Shown piece by piece: positions 22,273-32,397 of a stretch of DNA of 64,000 nt. The DNA comes from Garcia nutans (Eukaryota > Streptophyta > Magnoliopsida > Malpighiales > Euphorbiaceae). Positions within the stretch are counted from its first letter, which is position 1. Every line of letters begins with the position of its first letter. The notes beneath the pieces were generated by a model. The model was not told the DNA's origin. It worked only from the letters and a program-made list of their open reading frames with translations, and did not search any database. The DNA lies in NCBI GenBank assembly GCA_947685225.1, contig CANTUV010000008.1, forward strand, positions 38,561,501-38,625,500. Direction: 5' to 3'. The position numbers and the translations under genes are program-made.

Positions 22273-22387
22273 TAATGGTTTTCAATATTAGTAATATAAT
22301 CAAGACTGTTGATTTAGTTTTTATTTTTATTAGTTTTAACATTGGTTCTTGCTTGTTGACTGTCATTTTAGGTACTTCTTCCCATTT

Positions 22388-23769
22388 ATGACTGGAGCTA
22401 GCTCCTCCCAATTACTTGAATTAGATCTAGAGATAGAGAGAACATTGATAACAAAGAGAAAGGAAGAAAGGGAAGCAGTTCTGCCATAAACAGAAGCAAA
22501 CTTGGAAGATTCAAGCTTAGAAGAAGAACTTTAAGTGATGGCAGGAAATGAACCAAGGACAATGCAAGAATTTGCTAAGCCCACTCTCAATAGGACTGAT
22601 TCTAGCATACGAAGGCCGGCAGTTGCTGCAAACAAGTTTGAGATAAAGGCAAATGTAATTCAAATGGTGCAACAGACTTGTCTGTTTGATTGGTTCCCAG
22701 ACAAAGATCCTAATGTACATCTTGAGAATTTTCTAGAAATATGTGACACGTTCAAGATACATAATGTTTTGAAAAAAATGCAATTAGGCTGAGGTTGTTC
22801 CCATTTACACATAGAGATCGACCAAAGAAATGGATGAAATCTTTCCCCCCAAACACTTTCACCACATGGGGTAAGTTGGCAGAAAAATTCTTAAAAAAAT
22901 ACTTCCCACCGTCCAAGACTGCCATGTTGAGGAATGATATTTCATCTTTTCTTTAGCAAGATGGTGAGATCCTTTATGATGTTTGGGAGAGGTTTAAAGA
23001 TTTATTGAGAAGGTGTCCTCATCATTGGCTTCCACTATGGCTTCAAATTCAAACTTTCTACAATTGATTGAATTATGCAAGGAAGCAATCCATTAATGCA
23101 ACAACTGGGGGTACCATAAATAATAAGATACCTGAACAAGCAAGGGATTTGATTGAAGATATGGCCCTTACAAATTATCAGTGGGAAACTCCAAGGGAAC
23201 AAGGAAAAATGAGGGCCACTAGGTCACATCAATTGGATCTTATGGTGGCTTTGACAGCAAAATTGGAAGCAATGAATAAAAAGAATGATTCTTTAGCTTC
23301 ATCTTCGAGGAAAAACAATGCAGGTGATGTATTGTGAATGGTGTGGGGTGGACGTCAAAGTCAATATTTTCAAAGTGGCAATATGTTTGCTAGACAAGAG
23401 CAAGTGGATTATGTTGGGAATATGCCAAGGCAATAGTAGAATATCCCCTACAGTAACACATATAATCCAGGGTGGAGAAATCATCCTAATTTCCCTTGGA
23501 ATAATCATAATAATCCAAGACCTCCCCCTGGATTTCAGTAGCCTCAACATCAACAAGCTGCTCCTCAAAGAAAGAACAATTTGGAAGACACAATGGAGAA
23601 GTTTATAGCATCTTTAGAAACCAGATTTCAATCAATAGAAACCACCCTTAGTAATCAGCAAGCCTCTATTCACAATTTGAAAAATCAGATGGGGAAAATT
23701 ATGAAGTTACTCAGTGAAACACCACAAGGGAGCTTGCCTAGCAATATAGAGGCAAACCCAAAGGAGTAG
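22388..23769 (+). pseudogene. gag: Athila gag, broken
   Basis: Starts at ATG 22388 (MTGASSSQLLELDLEIE). Two in-frame stops follow, then an open run 22535-22792 with PDKDPNVHLENFLEICDTFK, the Athila gag signature. The frame shifts near 22785. The next frame reads RLFPFTHRDRPKKW, TTWGKLAEKFLKKYFPPSK and WERFKDLLRRCPHHWLPLW, with TAG near 22955 and TGA at 23065. The run 23068-23337 has EDMALTNYQW. A second shift near 23330 leads to the YNPGWRNHPNF-like and PPGFQ segments, then 23581-23769 (MEKFIASLETRFQSIE.., NQQASIHNLKNQ). A CEWCG trace is the only zinc-knuckle-like piece. Confidence 0.9.
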
Positions 23770-23972
23770 CTAAAGGTAATTAATCTAAGGAGTTGAAAGG
23801 AAATTAAGGGTGGTGTGGTTGAGAAAAGAGAAGAAGTGGTTGAGGAAGAGGCTGAGACACAAGCAAAGAAGATAACCCTACTGTCGCTTTGGGTGAGAAG
23901 GCTACAGTGGAAAATGAGAAAGGGAATCAACCACAAGAGACCATCCTAATAGTGAAAGAATACTGACCTTGA

Positions 23973-24758
23973 GTGCCATATCCAGCAAGGTTGAACAAGG
24001 ATAAGATGGATGCTCAGTTTAGTAAGTTTCTTAAACTCTTCAAACTAGTGCACATTAATATTCCATGTGCCAAAGCTTTATCACAAATGCCCAAATATGC
24101 TAAATTTTTGAAAGATCTCCTTTCTAACAAAAGGAAACTTAAGGAAGTATCTTTGGTGCAGTTGTCAAAAAAGAGTTTGGCCATTTTGCAAAAGAAGTTG
24201 CCTAAGAAATTAAAAGACCCTAGTAGTTTTACTATGCCATGTTTGATAGGTAATCTTGAAGTTAAAAGTGCATTGGATGATTTTGGGGCTAGCATAAGTG
24301 TTATCCCCTACAAAATTTTTAAAGAATTAGGTGTCCAAGAACCTAAACCAACACTCTTGACTATTCAACTTGCTGATAAGTCAGTAATCCACCCTCATGG
24401 TATTATAGAGGATGTGTTGGTAAAAGTTGGGGATTTCATTTTCCCCAATGATTTTGTTGTCATTGATATAGATAAGGACGTGGATGTTTCGCTTATCCTT
24501 GGTAGGCCATTTCTGAGTATAGCCCGTGACCTTATCGATGTCCATGATGGCACATTGACCTTAAGAGTGGGAATCGAGAAAGTTATTTTTAATATACATT
24601 GTGCTATGAAGCACCCACTTACACTCACTGAGGTGGATTCATGCAATGATATCATTGAGCATGAAACCTTAAATTTTGTTATTAATGTTTTTTCCAAGGA
24701 TCCCCTTGAGTTGTGTTTATTGCAGGATAATGTTGAGGACCAGGAAGCAATAGAGTAG
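23973..24758 (+). pseudogene. pol: Athila protease region
   Basis: 261 open codons. Residues 1-85 are a basic linker (FSKFLKLFKLVHINIP, KYAKFLKDLLSNKRKL) typical of the Athila gag-protease border. The protease follows with PCLIGNLEVKSALDDFGASI, where the usual D-L-G-A-S catalytic motif reads D-F-G-A-S, then PTLLTIQLADKSVIHPHGII, DVLVKVGDFIFP and ILGRPFL. The catalytic Asp is kept. Preceding sequence (23770-23972) is Glu/Lys-rich and out of frame, and the frame ends in TAG at 24756-24758. It was part of one polyprotein with gag and RT. Confidence 0.9.
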
Positions 24759-24871
24759 ATTTCTTATCTTGAAGAAAGCAAATCATTTAAGTGTCAGGCA
24801 TATGAAACCATTGAAATGCCAAAAGAATAGAAGTCGCAACCATCAGTGATTGATCCACCCATTTTGGAACT

Positions 24872-26463
24872 TAAGACCCTTTGGATCATCTTGAATATGG
24901 ATTCGTGGGAGAGGAGAATAAATTGCCAGTTATTTTGAGTTCCCACCTATCTTCTGAGCAGAAGGTAAAACTCATCGAGTTGTTACAAAATCATAAGCAA
25001 GTTATAGCTTGGAAGATAGCAGACATCAAGGGTATTAGTCCATCCTATTGCACTCACAAAATATTGATGGAGGATGAATTCAAGCCAGTGGTACAACCAC
25101 AACAGAGACTAAACCCTAAGATGAAAGATGTAGTTAAAGCTGAAGTAATCAAACTACTTGATGCTGGAATTATATAACAGATTTTGGATAGCTCTTGGGT
25201 GAACCCGGTTCAGGTAGTACAAAAGAAAGGAGGGACAACGGTGGTTTCCAATGAAAATAATGAGCTAATTCCAACAAGAACAGTTATCGGAGGGTTTGTA
25301 TCGACCATCGAAAGTTGAATGATGCAACTAGGAAGGACCATTATCCTTTGCCCTTCATTAATCAGATGTTGAAGAGATTATCCGGGCATGAGTGCTACTG
25401 CTTTTTGGATGGCCTTTCAGTCTACTTCCAAATTCTTATTGCCTCAGAACACCAAGAGAAAAACTACATTCACCTATCCATATAGAACATTCGTATATCG
25501 AAGGATGACATTCAGATTATGCAACGCACCTATAACTTTTCAACGGTGCATGGTGGTAATATTTGATGAGCTTATTGAGGAGATTATGGAGGTGTTCATG
25601 GATGATTTCTCAGTTTATGGAAATTCATTCGAAGGATGTTTGGAAAACCTTAAGAGGGTCTTGATAAGATGTGAGGAAACAAACCTGATGCTTAATTGGG
25701 AAAAATGTCATTTTATGGTTCAAGAAGGAATCGTGTTAGTGCACAAGATTTCAAGCAAGGGTATTGAGGTGGACTGGGCTAAGGTGGAAACCATTGAGAA
25801 ACTACCACCCCCCACATCAGTTAAGGCCATCAGAAGTTTTTTAGGACATGCAGGCTTCTATCGGAGGTTTATACGAGATTTTTCTAAGATAACTTGCCCT
25901 TTAACAAGACTCTTTGGGAAGGATGTTGATTTTTTGTTTGATGAGAAATGTTTAAGGGCTTTCACAAATCGTAAGGAGAAATTGACCCATGCTCCAATCA
26001 TGGTGGCTCTCGATTGGAATTTACCAGTTGAACTAATGTGTGATGCTAGTGATCTTGCAGTGGGGGCTATTTTGGATCAACACAAGTAGAAGCATTTTCA
26101 GCCCATCTATTATGCAAGCAAGACTCTGAACGTAGCCCAGGCCAATTACACAGCTACAGAGAAAGAACTTCTAGCTGTGGCTTTTGCTTTTGACAAGTTT
26201 AGATCTTATCTGGTCTTGTCTAAAGTGATTGTGTATACGGACCACTCGGCTTTGAGGTATTTATTTACAAAAACTTATGCAAAGCCTAGGCTAATTCGTT
26301 GAGTTTTGTTATTATAGGAATTTTATTTAAAGATTCAAGACAAAAAGAGGGCTGAAAATCTGGCAGCAGATCACCTTTCTCGCTTGGAGAACCCAACCTT
26401 GGAGAAGTTCAAAGAAGGGGACATTGATGATCCTTTCCCCGATGAGCAGCTTTACACCATGGT
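24872..26463 (+). pseudogene. pol: Athila reverse transcriptase and RNase H, broken
   Basis: From about 24881 the RT N-terminus reads LPVILSSHLSSEQKVKLIEL, IADIKGISPSYCTHKIL and KAEVIKLLDAGII, then a TAA. VNPVQVVQKKGG follows, then a frame change near 25290 (VCIDHRKLNDATRKDHYPLP) and back by 25440. The run 25388-26089 has TFVYRRMTFRLCNAP, FQRCM, the catalytic FMDDFSVYG, FLGHAGFYRRFI and CDASDLAVGAIL. A TAG at 26087-26089 is followed in frame by YASKTLNVAQANYTATEKEL, VYTDHSALRYL and AADHLSRLENP, the RNase H end. Order and motifs are those of Athila-type pol. Confidence 0.92.
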
Positions 26464-26639
26464 AAGTGAGGCAAGTGGTTCAACTTTTGAAGTGCCTTGG
26501 TTTGTATATCTTACTAATTACTTGGCCGTTAGGGAACTCCTTAAAAATATGACTTATTAAGAAAATAAGAAATTCTTTTCCTACTTAAAATATTACTTTT
26601 GGGAGGATCCTTTCTTGTTTAGGCTATATAAAGACCACA

Positions 26640-27775
26640 TGATCCAGCATTGCATGGCATGACCCGAAAAGATAAATATTCTCCGTCATTGTCATGCTGG
26701 ACCTGCTGGTGGTCATATGGGAGCTAATAGGATTGCTCAAAAGGAGCTAGAATCAGGATTTTATTGGTTCACTTTGTTTAGCGATAGCTATGACTTTGTG
26801 AAATGTTGTAATCATTGTCAAAGAACTGGAAACATCTCATCTTGTGATGAGATGCCCCCAAAATGGAATTCTAGTGTGTGAAGTCTTTGATGTATGGGGG
26901 ATCAATGTTATGGGATTGTTTCCTATTTCCTTTTCAACAAATATATTCTTGTAGCTATAGACTATGTCTCCAAATGGCCTGATGCCCAAGCTTTAGCAAC
27001 GAATGATGCTAGGGTAGTGATGAAGTTTTTAAAAAAGTTGTTTTCTCGATTTGGTACACCAAAAGTGATAATAAGTGATAGGGGTACTCACTTTTGTAAC
27101 ACTTAGCTTGAGAAAGTTTTCAATAGACTAGGTGTTATACATAGGTTTTCTACTCCTTACCATCCCCAAACTAGTGGCCAAGTTGAGAACACAAATAAGG
27201 AAATAAAAAGAATTCTTCAAAAAACTGTAGAGCGATCCCAAAAGGATTAGTCCGAGAAATTGGACAATGCTCTATGGGCAATTAAGACTGCATTCAAAAC
27301 TCCTTTGGGTACTACACCATTTAGGCTAGTATATGGAAAGGCTTGTCATTTACCTATAGAAATTTAACATAATGCTTATTAGGCTATAAAACATATTAAC
27401 CTTGATCTAGCTACTGTAGGTGAAAGGAGGAAATTGTAGATCAATGAGATGGATGAATGGAGATTACAAGCTTATGATAATGCAAGGATGTATAAGGAGC
27501 GGACTAAGAAATGGTATGATGCTCACATTAAGGAACAGAAAGAGTTTCAAGTTGGAGATTAGGTATTACTGTATAATTCGAGGCTTCGACTTTTCCAGGG
27601 AAGTTAAAATCAAGATGGTCTGGTCCATTTACAGTCAAAGAAGTTTTTTCCTATGGGATGATCGAAATTACTCATCCACAAAAATGGGATTTTAAGGTTA
27701 ATGGGCAAAGGCTTAAACTATATTTAGGGGGAAACCTAAATGAGCTGAAGGAGGTTTTATACCCCCAAGACTAGG
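26640..27775 (+). pseudogene. pol: Athila integrase, broken
   Basis: The H2C2 site is readable (HCHAGPAGGHMG... CCNHCQRTGN, about 26690-26830). The core starts in the run 26894-27106 with YILVAIDYVSKWPDAQA and FGTPKVIISDRGTHF, stops at TAG 27104, then continues with LGVIHRFSTPYHPQTSGQVE, keeping the last Glu. Later stops are at 27248, 27365, 27380 and 27437. The C-terminus (KWYDAHI, EFQVGD, LFPGKLKSRWSGPF, LKLYLGGN) ends near 27772. There is no chromodomain, as expected outside the chromoviruses. Confidence 0.9.
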
Positions 27776-28073
27776 GATGAACTACTCCCAAACATCCAAC
27801 TAATATGATGTTAAAGAAGTGCTGGGTGGGAGACAACCCACCATTTTATTTGTTTTTAATATTTGTTTCTTCAATTTTCATGTTTTGAGTTTGTTTCATT
27901 GATTTTTAATTCTTCTATCATTAGTTGGTGGTGTGTTGTTTTGGGTTCACTTGAATATGTAGAGAGAATTTTTCTTTTGAGGGGCAACTTGAGTTTGATT
28001 TAAAGACACACCCATGTCACTGGCGTGTCATTCATTTTCAGAGACAGTAGCTATAACACGCCCAGTGACACAC
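27776..28073 (+). other. Athila region just after pol
   Basis: Contains the AGTGCTGGGTGGGAGACAAC segment (27819-27838), conserved after pol in Athila/Tat-type elements, then about 150 T-rich bases and the start of a CGTGTCA-type module (28004-28073). The module is cut by element H at 28074 and resumes at 38438. No gene. Confidence 0.75.
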
Positions 28074-29154
28074 TGTAGACCCTTAATTTTTTACCCAGTC
28101 TGGTCCAATTTTTTTATAGTCCAAAATAATTTTTGTGGTATTTTAATTAAATAATATTTATTTTAGTATTTATTATTTATAATTTTTAATAAAAATAAAA
28201 AGGTAATATTAATAAAGTTAAAAAATAATAATAATAAAAATAAAAATAAATAATAATAATAATAAAAATAATAATAAAAAAAAATCGGCGACAGAAAAAT
28301 CGGCTACGAAAAAATTCATCGCCGAAAGTGGAATTGGCCAAGGCCAATTTGCCCACAGGAAATTCCTACGGCGAATTGGCGCCCGCCCAGCCAGCTCGCA
28401 ATTTTTGCCAAAAATTTTTCAGTCGCTCGCAGTTTTCAGCCCGCAGCAGTTTTTTTTGCCAGCGCAATTTTTCAACGCAGTTTTTTCTAAATCAAATTCT
28501 TTTTGGTTTTGGTTTCTTTTTCTAATTAATTTGAGTTTCCTTAAACAATTAGAAGTAGGCTTAGAAGTGTTCCTATAAATAACACATTAAAACTCAGAAT
28601 AGGGGGATCGAAAATTGGTTTTACTAGAGTTAAACTTGGGATTTCAGATTTGTGAGGAGCAAGAAGAAGCAATCAATCCATTAAAGGCAGCAACCTTGCC
28701 TTTGTTATTGTTCATCCATAAATCAATTTTTGGTGGAACCAACAAACGGAGGTTTGAATCTCTATTTTCTTTATTTATTTCTTTACAGTAGATTCATCAT
28801 TCAAATTGGATTAATTATTTCATCAAACGATTTGATCAAAAACTTAAAAAACCCTAAATCATCCTTCTGTTTCTAAAACTTCAAAAAGCCTAAATTGTTT
28901 CTTCTGTTTCCAAAAACTTTAAAACCCTAACTTAATCTCTATTCCAAAAATTCAGAAGCCTTACTTTTTTTAAGCATAAAAAATTTTAACCCTAATTAAT
29001 CCTTCTTTCCAAAATCACACAGTAAGCATTATTCTATTAAAAATAACACTAGTTTCCTCCAATTTCAAAACCCTATTTTCTAAATCTTAAACCCTAAAAT
29101 CTTAATTTTAAATACCAAAACCTACAACCCTAAAAGCCACTTTTCAAAATTTTT

Positions 29155-29250
29155 CGGGTGCTGACCCGGACCCGGACCCCGCAAGGGGCAGTGCCCCCCT
29201 TGACCCCTGCCCGCTAACTGGCTAGCGGGACCGCCGTATGGGCTCGGGTC
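29155..29250 (+). repeat. GC-rich palindromic island in element H LTR
   Basis: A 95-bp block far richer in G+C than its surroundings, with repeated GACCCGGACC, a GGGGCAGTGCCCC-type inverted repeat and the arms CCCGCTA/TAGCGGG. The second copy is at 37080-37170 with scattered changes. It is absent from the element G LTRs. Confidence 0.75.
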
Positions 29251-29931
29251 AATATTTATTTGTGTATTATAAGTCTTTATGTTTATCTTCCTTTGTTATG
29301 ATAATTCAAAATACAGTAGCTTTATTCAAAATACAAACTTAAACCCTAATATATTCAAACCATAAATCCTAATTCTATTTTCAAATCTTCACAGTAGCTC
29401 TTTATAATTTTATTCACTGGGATATTTTATTCTTTCAAATAACTCCATTAAAGACTTTCTATATTTGTTCCATCTAAAAATATTTAAGTAGTTATTATAG
29501 TCAATATTAAAACCATACTTAGCTTTGATCATGGTAAAACATGAAATCCTAAATCATAATCTGCAAAATCAAGGTTTCAAACCATAAAACCCTAATTCAT
29601 GAAGTTTGTTTAAAACCCTAACTAAACCTACCTTTTTTAAGTCACAGTAATATTATTTTCATAAAACATCCAAAATCTTAAATCTTTTAAACATCCAGTA
29701 GCTAGGCTATTGCTTGAAAATAATTTTCAAAACCCTAGTTATTGAGCATAAAACTCTAGAAATCCTAATTAATGTATGGATCCCTAAAGTTAATATATTT
29801 ACTATTTTATTTACATTGGATGAATGCTTATTATATATTTTGATTGATATTTAGTATCTTCGATGAATGATTTATTTATAATGAATGGTTATTTACTTTT
29901 ATCGATTTATTTTGATTTCCAAATGTTGTAA

Positions 29932-30101
29932 GAGGTATGTTTCCACTTTGTGGGTGCCTCATTAATTAATTTCTATATATTTTAAATTTCTTTTATATTT
30001 TAGACCAATGTAAAGGGCATATTTCCACCTTTTGGTGGGTGTCCTATTTAGTTTAGACATGAACAATGTAAGGACATGTTTCCATCCTTTGATGGGTGTC
30101 C
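29932..30101 (+). promoter_or_regulatory. Three tandem stem-loops in Tat LTR (element H 5' LTR)
   Basis: Unit 1: GAGGTA (29932-29937) with TGCCTC (29955-29960), inner CCAC/GTGG. Unit 2: GGGCA (30015-30019) with TGTCC (30040-30044), inner CCACC/GGTGG. Unit 3: GGACA (30072-30076) with TGTCC (30097-30101), inner CCATC/GATGG. G-T pairs are allowed. Spacing between outer arms is almost constant. Confidence 0.75.
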
Positions 30102-30488
30102 ATTTATTTGCTTTTGTTTGGACATTGCTTTGATTTTAAAGTAATGATGCTTTTATTTTAATTGTTGCATGTAATATGGATAATATTGATATGCTTAAGA
30201 ATTTTATAATATTAAGACCTACAAAGGAGGCCAGTTCCAATGAACTGGGCATTGTGGGGGTGCTGGGCCATTTCTCACCTTCCCCACACGTACCCAACTT
30301 TTCAAACCCATTAGGGGGTTGGGGATTCCTTAGGAATCCAGTCATCCATCCCTTTCCTTTTCCCAGCCTGTTCGGGTGGCGACTCAATTTTCTTCGCACC
30401 TAGGTCGGTGTTCTCTAAGGAGCCTAAACTGTGCCAAAGTCGCAAGAACCATTCCACCGAGAGTGGGGGTAAAAATCCCCGCTCACAG

Positions 30489-30506
30489 TGGCGACTCCAC
30501 TGGGGA
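30489..30506 (+). other. Primer binding site of element H (tRNA-Arg-type, Tat/Ogre)
   Basis: TGGCGACTCCACTGGGGA follows the LTR end by one base and resembles the tRNA-Arg-complementary PBS described for Ogre/Tat elements. Confidence 0.8.
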
Positions 30507-31618
30507 TAAGAGAAGTTGATTTCGTTGGTCTTTATATTATTCTATTCTTTCTTATAATGATATTATCCATTGCATCATATTAGATTGCATCGTGTGCGTA
30601 AGTTAGGACGCCCGTGTTGTGTTATGTAAGGGATACCATACTTTCACTCAAGGTATGGAGATTGAGCATGGCATAACCACTCATAGCCTCGTACCATATG
30701 GTATATTCTTGCTATGGGAACCTAAGCCTTTTAACCCAAAGACTAAAGCTCATGTAATTGACCTAGTTACTTTCCTTAGGTTTTTACCCCAAATTCTTGT
30801 TGTTTGACTATGGTTAATTTATCTTGGCTCAAATCATGGCTTATTTCGTTTGTTCTTTTTCTAATATGACCCAAGTACATTTGTAAGCCCAAAATAAATT
30901 TTTCTCTAAATCCAAAAGACCAAAGCTATTTTCAAAACTTTTCAAGATGGTCTTTGGACATATAAAACTTTTCTAAAAACAAATCAAAAATTCTTTTCTC
31001 ATGATCCAAATACTAAGCCCAAAATTCATTTTTTCTAAATTCTTTTTACAATGGGCTAAGAAACAAAATTATTTTCATCCAACCTTTTCTTACAAAGAGC
31101 TTGCAAATTATTTAGGTCAATTACGAAATACCAAAAATCAATTGTGAGCCTAGTTTATACTAAGAATAATTAATCATGGGCTTGTTTTTGGCATGAATCA
31201 TTTGTTACTTTTTCAAGTGAGAAATCTATTTATAATAAACCTCTTAATTTATTTTTAATCCAATATAGCATAAAAGCTACTTTAGTTGGCTGGATGGATT
31301 AAAGCCTAATTAATGGGAATTATCATGAACTGATTTCCATTTTCAAAAATATAATTATTGGTTGAAATGTCCGAGGGAAATATTCAATAACAAGATGCCC
31401 CATTACCTAGGAAAAGAGACTCACCATTCATGTGTGGATGTTATAAGGTTGGAAGGAACATCCTAATTATCCTTGTTTGTTCATTGTTTGTGCACACATA
31501 CATTTGCATCTCATATCATTGATCCTTTCTAGCTCACAGACCTAGAATATGGCAATTCAAGAGCATACAATGACACCTCCTACAACATTGATTTTGATTC
31601 AAGTACTTCATTGGAAGG
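30507..31618 (+). other. Leader of element H
   Basis: 1.1 kb without a convincing open frame. Its first 0.93 kb is shared with element G (15187-16115). Confidence 0.65.
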
Positions 31619-32397
31619 ATGGATGCAAACCAGCTAAGGGACATAGTCAATGAAGTTGTCAAAGCTAGGATGGCCGAGCTACGAGAGAAATTGGTTGAAA
31701 TTATGAGGACCCAGTTGATTCAAATTCTGGAGATCATCAACAATGCTAATGAGGCATCTCCCATTGACATAAGAAAGAAGGGAAAGGCAACATCGACGGG
31801 GAATATGTTCACTAATAGAGATCGAATGAAAAATGAGGGATCAATCCCTATTCTACAAGACCAGTTGAATCATATGCTGTCTAACTGGGGCAATAAGGGC
31901 AACTAGCACCCGAATGAGCAAAATCAAAGGAAAAGAAGAGGTGTTGAGAAAAATGTAGCAACTGAGCCAACAAATTTTCAGACTTAAGGGAGCCTTTGTC
32001 AAAGATGTTGGAAAATCAAGTGAAAATGGATTTGCTACAACCATTGACACCTCGGCCTCTACATAAGCCTCTACCACCAAATTTTGATGCCAAGGTCTTC
32101 TATCAATTCAATCAAATGCAAGGGCATGAGATAGATAAATGTGTTTGATTAAGGCACGAAATCCAAGATTTGATTGACAGTGGAAAGCTGCCTGAGCCTG
32201 ATAAGCCCAACACTAAGAATAATCCTCTGCCTGAATTTGGAAGGGCACCATCGCTTACAAACTTCATGAAGAGTTTTATCTTGTCATCATGTAATGATAT
32301 GGATAGAGAAGCTGCTAAAGAAGATGTGCTACTAAGCAAGCTTGGGCAAACTGTGGATGATGAAGCAATGACCCTTTATGATAGAAAAAATCCTTGA
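31619..32397 (+). pseudogene. gag: Element H gag remnant
   Basis: The run 31619-31906 starts MDANQLRDIVNEVVKARM and has a helical, charged N-terminus. A stop and a frame change follow (31907-32100). A gag C-terminal segment with QGHEID.C, degenerate for the Tat-type C..H..GH..C motif, leads into HEIQDLIDSGKLPEP and NPLPEF (32160-32240), the Tat/Ogre gag-protease border. It ends at TGA 32395-32397. The capsid core, protease and all of pol are missing, so this copy could only move with proteins from relatives. Confidence 0.72.

Larger units (their letters stand above)
28074..30487 (+). repeat. 5' LTR of element H
   Basis: TGTAGACCCTTAATTT at the start, CCCCGCTCACA at the end. It includes an A/T microsatellite near 28200-28290, a TATAAATA box at 28574, AACCCTAA motifs (28850-29130), a GC-rich palindromic island (29155-29250), and three stem-loops (29932-30101). 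Confidence 0.9.
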
